A stretch of DNA of 12,076 nucleotides from RYN-431 sp036388295. GTDB lineage: Bacteria > Planctomycetota > Phycisphaerae > Tepidisphaerales > Tepidisphaeraceae. The first letter of the stretch is position 1. Every line of letters starts with the position of its first letter. The notes below the pieces were generated by a model. It was given only the letters and a program-made list of their open reading frames with translations. It was not told where the DNA came from and did not search any database. Both the position numbers and the translations under genes were made by a program. Below, piece by piece: positions 1-6,471 of the stretch. The stretch lies in assembly GCA_036388295.1 (NCBI GenBank), contig DASVSC010000043.1, positions 1-12,076 on the forward strand. The letters are read 5' to 3'.

Positions 1-599
1 AGAACGTGTTCCAGGGCGACGGCACTGAGCCGCTGGCGCAGAAGCACGGCCTGAAAGTCAGCGACCTCTGCCTGCACTTCACCGCCGGCCTGCTGAAACA
101 CGCCCCGGCCCTGACGGCAGTCTGCTGCCCCAGTTTCAACAGCTACAAGGGCCTGATCGCCCAAGGTGACTTACCCGAGATGAGCTGGGCCCCGGTGCTG
201 CGCTGCTACGGCCGGAACAATCGCAGCGCGATGCTGCGCCTGCCGATGAGCCGGCCGTGCGTGGAGAACCGGGCGGTGGACATGGGCGTGAACGCCCACC
301 TGGCCGCCGCGTTGTCTTTGGCCGCAGGCCTGGAAGGCGTCCGCCTGAAGCTCGACCCGGGCGAGCCGCTCAACGACAACCTCTACTCGCTGAGCAAGAC
401 TGACGCGAAGAAGCGTCGTGTGACGCGATTGCCGCAGACGCTGCTGGATGCGGTGCGGGCGTTTGAAGAAGACGAGCTCGTCAGCGAGACGTTCGGCTCA
501 TTTCAAGCCATCTACGCCGAGCAGAAGATGAAGGAATGGTCACGCAACTTCTACCGCGTGACGGACGAAGAGCGGGCGGAGGCGCTGACTTACCTCTGA
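1..599 (+). CDS. Glutamine synthetase family protein (GlnT/type III-like), C-terminal part
   Basis: The reading frame is already open at position 3, so the 5' end lies outside the window and the apparent GTG at 6 is an internal Val. About 198 residues remain. They match the C-terminal half of the catalytic domain of glutamine synthetases: a GLLKHAPALTA segment, NSYKGL (usually NSYKRL), NNRSAMLRLP (the substrate-binding NRSA..R segment), ENRAVDM, then AALSLAAGLEGVRLKLDPGE and a charged C-terminal helix. Such enzymes ligate ammonia, or an amine, to glutamate using ATP in the cytoplasm. The insertion between NSYK and the NRSA segment and the wording of the ENRAVDM region resemble GlnT/gamma-glutamylamide synthetases more than classical GlnA, so the true acceptor is uncertain. 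It converges on uvrB across a 267-bp gap. Family assignment is firm; the subtype is inferred from a fragment. Confidence 0.88.
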   Translation, partial: NVFQGDGTEPLAQKHGLKVSDLCLHFTAGLLKHAPALTAVCCPSFNSYKGLIAQGDLPEMSWAPVLRCYGRNNRSAMLRLPMSRPCVENRAVDMGVNAHLAAALSLAAGLEGVRLKLDPGEPLNDNLYSLSKTDAKKRRVTRLPQTLLDAVRAFEEDELVSETFGSFQAIYAEQKMKEWSRNFYRVTDEERAEALTYL

Positions 600-616
600 T
601 CGTGACACGTCTCTGG

Positions 617-725
617 TTCCCCTTCCCTTGCGGGAGGGGCTAGGGGAGGGGTTCTTGCCTTGCCGTGTGCGCGGCGTGACGCGGGAACCCCTCCCCCTAA
701 CCCCCTCCCTCAAGGGGAGGGGGAA
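617..725. repeat. GC-rich imperfect inverted repeat, about 40-bp arms
   Basis: The arm at 617-654 is the imperfect reverse complement of the arm at 685-725, with a 30-bp spacer. Each arm is itself close to a hairpin: C-runs are followed by G-runs around a TTG or TCAA turn (about 619-639 and 701-723). The unit is therefore two hairpins facing opposite ways. It lies 17 bp after the glutamine synthetase stop in a convergent gap. A transcript from either side would fold strongly, so it may help terminate both. It could also be a dispersed REP- or MITE-like element; copy number cannot be judged from one window. The rest of the gap (726-762) shows nothing else. Confidence 0.75.
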
Positions 726-762
726 AAGACTAAAGCAACGTGCGTTTCCATGTAGCGGCCAC

Positions 763-841
763 TCTGGGTGCCACGGTTTGTACTCAAGCCGTGTCTGCTC
801 CGTCCGAAGACACGGCTTGAGTACAAACCGTGGCACCCAGA
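763..841. repeat. Perfect 34-bp inverted repeat with nested hairpins (REP/BIME-like)
   Basis: Arm 763-796 is the exact reverse complement of arm 808-841, separated by an 11-nt spacer (797-807). Inside each arm is a second palindrome: CACGG(T/C)TTG, then TACT, then CAAGCCGTG, with one G-U-compatible position. The DNA could form a long hairpin or two smaller ones, like paired inverted REP units. It sits 25 bp beyond the uvrB stop codon in a convergent gap. There is no T-tract and no encoded transposase nearby. It could act as a bidirectional terminator, an mRNA-stabilising 3' structure or a non-autonomous repeat. Confidence 0.9.
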
Positions 842-866
842 CGCTACAACGAGACGCGCCCTGGCT

Positions 867-2942
867 TTAGCCTTTGAAGCTTTCCTGCTTTTTGCCGCCG
901 CGTTTACCTTTGCTTTTCGGCTGCCAGATGCGCGGCTTGTCGTCGTCGAGGGCGACGCCGTTCGCACTTTTCAGCACAGGGGCACCTTTTAACTCGTTCA
1001 CTTTGTCGCGCAGCTGCGCCGCCCGCTCGAACTCCAGGTTCTGCGCAGCCTCGAGCATTTCCTGCTCCAGCATCTGAATCAGTTCGGTCTGATCGAGTTC
1101 GCCGACGCTTGCACCGAGCGTTTCCTGCACGGTGCGGCGGGCCTTGACTTCGCTTTCGATCGACTGGCGGATCGCCTTCTTCACCGTCGCTGGCGTGATG
1201 CCATGGGCGGTGTTGTAGGCGACCTGCTTGGCCCGGCGGCGGTCGGTTTCGTCGATCGCGTCGCGCATCGCCGGCGTCATCACGTCGGCGTACATGCAGA
1301 CCTTGCTGTTGGCGTTACGGGCGGCGCGGCCGATGGTCTGAATGAGACTGGTTTCGCTCCGCAGGAATCCGGTTTTGTCGGCGTCCAGAATGCAGACGAG
1401 CGACACTTCCGGCAGGTCAAGGCCTTCGCGCAGCAGGTTGATGCCGATCAGGACGTCGAACTCGCCACGGCGCAGATCGGCCAAGATTTCGACACGCTCG
1501 ATCGTCTGGATCTCGCTGTGCAGGTAACGGCACTTGATCTCGTTTTCCTGCAAATACGCCGACAAATCCTCGGCCAAGCGTTTCGTGAGCGTCGTCACCA
1601 ACACGCGCTCGCCGCGTGCGACGACGATCTTCACCTGCTCCAGAAGGTGCGGCACCTGGCCTTGCGCGGGCAGCACTTCGATCACCGGATCGATCAGGCC
1701 GGTCGGGCGGATGACCTGTTCGACCACTTCGCCAGCGGTCTTTTCCAGTTCGAACTTGCCGGGCGTGGCGCTGACGAAGACGACCTGATTCCAGGTGTCT
1801 TCGAACTCGGCGTACTTCAGTGGCCGATTGTCCATCGCGCTGGGCAGACGGAAGCCGTGATCGACGAGGGTTTCCTTGCGCATGCGGTCGCCGTTGTACA
1901 TCGCGCCGATCTGCGGGATCGTGACGTGGCTTTCGTCGATGATCAGCAGATAATCCTTCGGGAAATAGTCGATCAACGTCCACGGCTTGCATCCCGGCGG
2001 GCGGCCGTCGAGGTGGCGGCTGTAGTTCTCAATACCGTTGCAGAAGCCGACTTCCTGGATCATTTCTAAGTCGTACTTCGTGCGGGCCAGCAGGCGCTGC
2101 GCTTCGAGCAGCTTGCCTTGGCTGCGCAGGTGCATCACCTGCGTGTCCAGCTCGGCCTTGATGCTTTCGATGGCGCTGGCGACGCGGTCTTCGGGCATCA
2201 CGTAGTGGACGGCCGGGTAGATGAAGACCTGGTCGTGCGTTTCGAGCAGTTCGCCGGTGAGCGGATTCACCATGTCGATGGTGGTGATTTCGTCGCCGAA
2301 GAATTCGATGCGGTAGGCGAACTCTTCGCTGCTGGGCCGCAGTTCCAGCACGTCGCCGCGGACGCGCATCGCGCCGCGCTTGAAGTCGATATCGTTGCGC
2401 TGGTACTGCAGATCGAGCAGTTTCTTAATCAGCTCGTCCCGGTCCGTCGGCACGTCCTTGCGGATGGCGATGACGCTGTTCTTATAATTTTCCGGCGAGC
2501 CCAAGCCGAAAATGCAGGAGACGCTGCTGACGATAATCACGTCGTCACGGCTGACGAGGTTGCTGGTGGCGGCGAGGCGCAGACGGTCCAGGTCGTCATT
2601 CCGGCTGGCGTCTTTTTCGATGTAGATGTCGCGCTGCGGGATGTACGCTTCGGGCTGGTAGTAATCGTAATAGCTGACGAAATAGCCGACCGCGTTGTGC
2701 GGGAACAGCTCTTTCATTTCCTCGTACAACTGGGCCGCGAGTGTTTTGTTGTGGCTGATGATCAGCGTCGGCTTTTTCACGTTCTGGATGGTGTGCGCCA
2801 TCGTGAACGTTTTGCCGGTGCCGGTCGCGCCCATCAGGGTCTGGAACCGGCGGCCGTTCTGCACCCCCGCGGTCAGGGCGGCGATGGCGGCGGGCTGGTC
2901 CCCGGCGGGTTTGAACGGAGAGACGACTTGGAAGGCAGGCAT
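867..2942 (-). CDS. uvrB: UvrABC excinuclease subunit B
   Basis: UvrB is the damage-verifying helicase-like subunit of nucleotide excision repair. It is loaded on DNA by UvrA and recruits UvrC for the incisions. The 691 residues match the usual length. Visible motifs: GATGTGKT (Walker A, 38-45); the aromatic beta-hairpin YYDYYQPEAY (91-100) that inserts between the strands; DESH (Walker B, 336-339); SATPGKFE; GINLLREGLDLPEV; QTIGRAARN of the second helicase lobe; and a UVR domain (about 620-652) that contacts UvrC. After this comes a 39-residue tail rich in Lys and Arg, probably disordered. The ATG at 2942 gives the canonical N-terminus (FQVVSPFKPAGDQP). No good Shine-Dalgarno site precedes it. 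The HhH gene ends 9 nt upstream, so uvrB is probably the last gene of a three-gene operon and translationally coupled. The perfect inverted repeat 25 bp beyond its stop may end the transcript. Confidence 0.98.
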   Translation of the reverse strand: MPAFQVVSPFKPAGDQPAAIAALTAGVQNGRRFQTLMGATGTGKTFTMAHTIQNVKKPTLIISHNKTLAAQLYEEMKELFPHNAVGYFVSYYDYYQPEAYIPQRDIYIEKDASRNDDLDRLRLAATSNLVSRDDVIIVSSVSCIFGLGSPENYKNSVIAIRKDVPTDRDELIKKLLDLQYQRNDIDFKRGAMRVRGDVLELRPSSEEFAYRIEFFGDEITTIDMVNPLTGELLETHDQVFIYPAVHYVMPEDRVASAIESIKAELDTQVMHLRSQGKLLEAQRLLARTKYDLEMIQEVGFCNGIENYSRHLDGRPPGCKPWTLIDYFPKDYLLIIDESHVTIPQIGAMYNGDRMRKETLVDHGFRLPSAMDNRPLKYAEFEDTWNQVVFVSATPGKFELEKTAGEVVEQVIRPTGLIDPVIEVLPAQGQVPHLLEQVKIVVARGERVLVTTLTKRLAEDLSAYLQENEIKCRYLHSEIQTIERVEILADLRRGEFDVLIGINLLREGLDLPEVSLVCILDADKTGFLRSETSLIQTIGRAARNANSKVCMYADVMTPAMRDAIDETDRRRAKQVAYNTAHGITPATVKKAIRQSIESEVKARRTVQETLGASVGELDQTELIQMLEQEMLEAAQNLEFERAAQLRDKVNELKGAPVLKSANGVALDDDKPRIWQPKSKGKRGGKKQESFKG

Positions 2943-2951
2943 TCAAACATT

Positions 2952-3383
2952 TTAGGGAGTCGTTTGGTTGATGTCAGCCATATTCTGGGTGACCGGGAAG
3001 ACTAAATAGGGCGTGAGCTGTGCGACCGTCGATTGGCCGAAGCCGGCGACCTTCAGCAGGTCGTCCGGCGTTTGGAAGGGTGCGGCGGTGCCGTCGCGTG
3101 TCTGAACGCGCTCGCGCCAGGTGACAATTGCCTGCGCCCGCTTCTCGCCAATGCCGGGCAGGACGGACAGATCGCCCACGGTTGCCGTGTTGGGGTCGAG
3201 CTTATCGGCCAATTCGGACGCGCGGTCGCCGGCCACGGGTTGCGGGTCGGCGATGTAAACCGGGTTCAGCGTGAGGCGCACGCCGGCATAGACGATCAGC
3301 ACGCCCAACAGCACCGCCAGCACACGCCGTTGCGACGCGTCGAGCGACAGCGCGTGCGAGAGCCGTTCGCCGCGCCCCGCCAC
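2952..3383 (-). CDS. Membrane-anchored helix-hairpin-helix protein (ComEA-like)
   Basis: This 143-residue protein has a short basic N-terminus, one transmembrane segment (about 19-39), a linker, and a C-terminal tandem helix-hairpin-helix region. The first hairpin is LPGIGEKRAQAIV (about 75-87); the second is the degenerate VAGFGQSTVAQL (about 112-123). The lead-in DPNTATVGDL resembles the (N)NTAs..eL start of ComEA HhH domains. ComEA is a membrane-anchored receptor for double-stranded DNA in natural transformation, and the HhH region binds the phosphate backbone without sequence specificity. The start is a GTG 4 nt after the TAG stop of the upstream gene, and uvrB starts 9 nt after its own stop. 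That makes coupled expression with a repair protein likely. No other competence gene is visible, so a role in DNA uptake is not shown; general DNA binding at the membrane is the safer reading. Confidence 0.85.
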   Translation of the reverse strand: MAGRGERLSHALSLDASQRRVLAVLLGVLIVYAGVRLTLNPVYIADPQPVAGDRASELADKLDPNTATVGDLSVLPGIGEKRAQAIVTWRERVQTRDGTAAPFQTPDDLLKVAGFGQSTVAQLTPYLVFPVTQNMADINQTTP

Positions 3384-3387
3384 CGTA

Positions 3388-4857
3388 CTAGGCCTTCCTC
3401 GGCCGGCCGAGCGATTCGCGCATCGCTTGCGACACCGTCAGCACCGGCTTCGGCTGCAACATGTCGGTCAGCAGCCCGCCGCCCGGCAGAGTCGACGACA
3501 AATCCGACAGATTCGACCAGCAGATGTTTTCGATGTACGGCTTGCTCAGGGCGATCTTCGAGAACTCCTCCAGCCAAAGCCCCTGCGTCTGCGGCGACCA
3601 CGGCCCGCGCCAACTCCCCGCCTCGGCCACAGCGCGATCGGGTACGCCGACGCCTGTCAGAAAGACCGGTTTGCCGAGCGTGCTGAACTTGTCGAGCATG
3701 CCGCTGAGTTGGAACAAGTCGCGCGTGAACTGGCCGCGGCGTGTGCCGCCCATGTCGAACTCCAGCGCGAAGGCATCGAACTGAATGCCCGCCTGTGCGA
3801 CCATCTCGGCGTACATCAGCGGCGGCACGGTCGGGTGCGGCTGCGTGTGATACTCGCCGAACGGGTGCTTGATTGTCACGATCGTGCGGGCGTTGCTGGT
3901 GATCGTGCGCGTCTGCTGCACCAGCACGCGCGTCAGCTCGATCATCTGCTCGAACGACAACGTGAACGACAGCGTCGCGTGCATCCCGGCCACCACATTC
4001 CAGGCAGTGATCGCCCGGCGGTAGCGGTGCACAATGCGGCGGACGTAGTCGTACGCGAGGTCGCGCATCGTCTCGAAATCGTGTTCCCAGATGAACAGCC
4101 AATCCGGTACGTCGTCGCCAGAAAAATCGACCAGCGGCCCGGCGATCATCAGCACGCGCTTTCGGGCCAGGGCTTCGACCCAATCATCTAATTGCTGCGT
4201 GACGAACGCCTCTTCCGTCGGCTGGAGCAGCTTCCAAGGCATCGGCAGGACGACGAAGTCGCACAATTCACAGACCAGGTCGCGGTAGCGCTGATTCTGG
4301 ATCGTCCAGTCGACGCGGCAGCCGAACAAATGCCGCGGCATGGCGTTCGCGGCCTTGCGGCGGTTCAGCAGCAGCTCGGCGTGAAACTGGGCTAATTCCT
4401 CAGACAGTTCGAACGAAGCGGCCATCGAACGGTCCGCCAGCTTCGCCGCCACGCCCGGCTCATCCAGGTGGGCCAGCGCCTGCGCGAAAAGACCTTGCGC
4501 TTCACGGAAGGCGGTCTGAAAGCGTTCCGTTTTCGGGAAGTCGAACAGATTCCAGTCTTCCTGCTTCTGCACGATCTTCATCAAGCGGAAGCGGGCCAGT
4601 TCCACGTTCAGGATGTACGGCTTGGCCCGCGGCGGCAGGCGCGTGGTCTCCATCACATAACAACCGAGCGGCCCGATGTCCCACAGCAGGGCGACCGCCG
4701 TCGCGTGGTCTTCGCTGCGCGAGACGACCAGGTGCTCGTCACGAAAGGCCACCGCGCCCGTCCAAGGAATGCTTTCCGGACCGAGCGCCATCGCATTCAC
4801 CGGCGTGTACTGCCGTACCCGCTCGCCGTCTCTGTAGATCTCAAATCGCAACACCAT
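3388..4857 (-). CDS. GH10 xylanase-fold protein lacking catalytic glutamates
   Basis: The protein has 489 residues and no signal peptide, so it is probably cytoplasmic. Residues 1 to about 170 form an N-terminal region, perhaps a beta-rich module followed by helices. Residues 180-480 read like a GH10 barrel: MPWKLLQPTEEAF (cf. MKW..lqP..g.F); GPLVDFSGDDVPDWL (cf. GHtLVWH...P.WL); IVHRYRRAITAWNVVAG (cf. iv.RY...i..WDVVNE); GIQFDAFALEFDMGG (cf. G.piDGIG.Q.H); LGKPVFLTGVGV (cf. L.itITELDV); and the PKPV ending. By this alignment the acid/base Glu is Gly291 and the nucleophile Glu is Gly402. The -1 subsite residues (the Lys of MKW, the Asn of WDVVNE, the His of GHTLVWH) are replaced too. It is likely a non-hydrolytic sugar-binding protein or one repurposed for another role. 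It is the first gene of the operon with the HhH protein and uvrB, and probably starts at the ATG at 4857. The fold call is good; the function is unknown. Confidence 0.8.
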   Translation of the reverse strand: MVLRFEIYRDGERVRQYTPVNAMALGPESIPWTGAVAFRDEHLVVSRSEDHATAVALLWDIGPLGCYVMETTRLPPRAKPYILNVELARFRLMKIVQKQEDWNLFDFPKTERFQTAFREAQGLFAQALAHLDEPGVAAKLADRSMAASFELSEELAQFHAELLLNRRKAANAMPRHLFGCRVDWTIQNQRYRDLVCELCDFVVLPMPWKLLQPTEEAFVTQQLDDWVEALARKRVLMIAGPLVDFSGDDVPDWLFIWEHDFETMRDLAYDYVRRIVHRYRRAITAWNVVAGMHATLSFTLSFEQMIELTRVLVQQTRTITSNARTIVTIKHPFGEYHTQPHPTVPPLMYAEMVAQAGIQFDAFALEFDMGGTRRGQFTRDLFQLSGMLDKFSTLGKPVFLTGVGVPDRAVAEAGSWRGPWSPQTQGLWLEEFSKIALSKPYIENICWSNLSDLSSTLPGGGLLTDMLQPKPVLTVSQAMRESLGRPRKA

Positions 4858-4869
4858 GGAGCGGCGGCG

Positions 4870-4898
4870 AGTGTACCAGCCGGCGGGCGGGCGGCCAA
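4870..4898 (-). promoter_or_regulatory. Candidate sigma70 promoter of the GH10-like/HhH/uvrB operon
   Basis: Read on the minus strand, TTGGCC (4898-4893) and TACACT (4875-4870) are separated by exactly 17 nt. Each box matches consensus at 4 of 6 positions. Transcription would start about 5-6 nt before the ATG at 4857, giving an almost leaderless message. That fits the absence of a Shine-Dalgarno site. The same -10 hexamer appears before nuoA. No convincing promoter for the divergent plus-strand gene was found in the 132-bp gap 4858-4989. Confidence 0.45.
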
Positions 4899-4989
4899 AA
4901 CGCGACCGACGGATTGCCGCCGACCACGTTGCCGTCGCGTCCGCGAAGACATTATCGGTCCTGTGACCGGGCTGTGGATTTCAAGGGCG

Positions 4990-6471
4990 ATGCTCGGCAT
5001 CGGGCGGTCTTGCGACTATCTTTCCCACATCGATCCGGAAGCCGCCAAACTCCCGCTCTACGTCGACCTCGACGGCACGCTCATCCGCGGCGACACCACC
5101 CAGCAGGCGTCGCTCGCCCTGCTGCGCACGAACCCGCTCGCCCTGCTCAAGGCCGCGCTCGTTTACGGACAGGGTCGGGCGGCGTCGAAGAAGGTCATCG
5201 CCGACCACATGTCCCTGAATGCCGCGACCCTGCCGTACCGGCCGGAGGTGATCGACTACATCCGCAAGGCCAAGGCGCTGGGCCGCCGTGTGGTGCTGGC
5301 GACGGGCGCGGAGCGCCGTTACGCCGACGCGGTGGCGTCCTACTTATCGCTCTTCGACGCCGTGTATGCGACCGAGAACGGCGTAAACCTAACGAGTTCG
5401 AACAAGCTCGAAATTATGCGCCGTGACGGCGGCCAGGCGTTCGAATACCTCGGCGATTCGCACGCCGACACCGCCATCTTTCAGCACACCACCGTCAGTG
5501 GCTGGGTAGGCGTGAAGCGGATCAGGCTCAAGCCCGAGACCGCACGCGGCCTGCACCGCATCTGCAATGAGCCGGTCAATCGTGCGCACGACGTGCTGCG
5601 CCTGATCCGGCCGCACCAGTGGACGAAAAACCTCCTTGTCGTGCTGCCGTTGCTGACGGCCCACAAATGGGGTGACACGACGGCAGTCTGGCACACGCTC
5701 CTGGCGACACTGTCGCTCTGCCTGGTCGCCAGCGCCGGCTACGTGGTCAACGACGCGCTCGACATGGACGCTGACCAACGCCATCCCGAAAAGCGGCGAC
5801 GGCCGCTGGCGAACGGCGACGTCACGCTCATTTTCGCTGCGGCACTGGCGTTGATTCTGCTCCTGGTCGGCTTCGCATTAGCCGCTGTCGTGAATGCCGG
5901 CACCCTTGCCCTGATCGCCGGATACCTCGCCCTCAACCTGCTGTACACGATTTTCCTCAAGCGGCGTCTGCTCATCGACGTGCTGGCCCTGGCGGCCCTG
6001 TATTCATGGCGTCCCGTCATCGGCGGGCAGGCGGCGGGCGTGGTGCTTTCGGAATGGCTGACGACCTTCTGCGCGTTCTTTTTCGCCAGCCTGTCGCTCT
6101 TGAAACGTTACACGGAGCTCAAGGCCAACGCCGACGCGCACCGCGACGTCGAATTGCCCGGCCGCGGATACCAGCCGCAGGACGCGGTGGTCGTGCAAAC
6201 GGTCGGCCTGATGTGCGGCATCGCGGCCGTGCTGGTCATGGCGTTCTACGTTCGTCAGCCCATCGTGATGGAGCTGTACCAACGCCCGGTCTGGCTCTGG
6301 GCGTGGTGCCCGCTGATCGGGTACTGGACCGTCCGCGCCTGGCTGCTGGCCAACCGCGGCTCGTTGCACCACGACCCGGTCGTCTTCGCCTTCACCGACA
6401 CGCGCAGCTACGGCGTGATCGTCGGCATGGTCCTTGCCGCGATATTGGCCGGCGCGAAAGGAATGCCTTGA
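4990..6471 (+). CDS. HAD phosphatase-UbiA prenyltransferase fusion (decaprenyl-phosphate phosphoribosyltransferase-like)
   Basis: This 493-residue protein has two parts. Residues 24 to about 195 are a HAD-superfamily domain: YVDLDGT (motif I, Asp26 and Asp28), LATGAERRYADAV (motif II, Thr105), SNKLEIMRR (candidate motif III Lys139), LGDSHADTAIF (motif IV, Asp156 and Asp160). Residues from about 203 on are a multi-pass UbiA-type membrane enzyme: IRPHQWTKNLLVVLPL, then NDALDMDADQRHPEKRRRPL (Asn254, Asp255, Asp258, Asp262), then LLYTIFLKRRLLIDVLALA and several hydrophobic helices. The ND..D...D..HP.KR.RP.A wording is that of the branch making 5-phosphoribosyl-1-phosphoryl-polyprenol from PRPP and polyprenyl phosphate. 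The HAD domain could then remove the 5-phosphate; this is inference. The ATG at 4990 is the only plausible start close before the HAD domain. The frame stays open back to 4468, but that part is antisense to the neighbour. Its stop overlaps the purC start. Confidence 0.87.
   Translation: MLGIGRSCDYLSHIDPEAAKLPLYVDLDGTLIRGDTTQQASLALLRTNPLALLKAALVYGQGRAASKKVIADHMSLNAATLPYRPEVIDYIRKAKALGRRVVLATGAERRYADAVASYLSLFDAVYATENGVNLTSSNKLEIMRRDGGQAFEYLGDSHADTAIFQHTTVSGWVGVKRIRLKPETARGLHRICNEPVNRAHDVLRLIRPHQWTKNLLVVLPLLTAHKWGDTTAVWHTLLATLSLCLVASAGYVVNDALDMDADQRHPEKRRRPLANGDVTLIFAAALALILLLVGFALAAVVNAGTLALIAGYLALNLLYTIFLKRRLLIDVLALAALYSWRPVIGGQAAGVVLSEWLTTFCAFFFASLSLLKRYTELKANADAHRDVELPGRGYQPQDAVVVQTVGLMCGIAAVLVMAFYVRQPIVMELYQRPVWLWAWCPLIGYWTVRAWLLANRGSLHHDPVVFAFTDTRSYGVIVGMVLAAILAGAKGMP
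6457..6462 (+). promoter_or_regulatory. Shine-Dalgarno site that sets the purC TTG start
   Basis: AAAGGA lies inside the end of the HAD-UbiA gene, 5 nt before the TTG at 6468. It is one of the few clear ribosome binding sites in the window. It supports the overlapping TTG start, which also gives the expected N-terminus for the downstream enzyme. Confidence 0.7.

Noticed and set aside
617..841. CRISPR-like repeats
   Set aside because: The repeats are inverted, not direct, occur once each, and have no regularly spaced unique spacers or cas genes.
628..870. Short ORFs through the inverted repeats on both strands
   Set aside because: Their translation is dictated by the palindromes (the same peptide appears on both strands); no start signal or protein-like composition.
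1203..2069. Long plus-strand open frame (288 codons) inside uvrB
   Set aside because: It is antisense to firmly identified UvrB. Its translation is His/Asp/Val-rich without a family pattern, as expected of a GC-rich shadow frame.
2118..3005. Long plus-strand open frame (295 codons) over the uvrB start and HhH gene
   Set aside because: It is antisense to two supported genes and has shadow-type composition with no recognisable motif.
3296..4183. Second minus-strand frame overlapping the GH10-like and HhH genes
   Set aside because: Arg/Ala/Asp-rich out-of-frame translation; the other frame shows conserved motifs and clean gene junctions.
3427..4191. Plus-strand frame inside the GH10-like gene
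   Set aside because: His/Arg/Gln-rich mirror of the minus-strand coding sequence, which has the GH10 landmarks.
4929..4957. Promoter for the HAD-UbiA gene
   Set aside because: TTGCCG is a fair -35 box, but no -10 hexamer at acceptable spacing resembles consensus (CATTAT is only 15 nt away).
4468..4989. Upstream extension of the HAD-UbiA reading frame
   Set aside because: It runs antisense through the start of the GH10-like gene and lacks any domain. The HAD domain begins just after the ATG at 4990.
6006..6467. Upstream extension of the purC frame
   Set aside because: It is out of frame over the UbiA membrane helices. PurC homology begins at the TTG at 6468.
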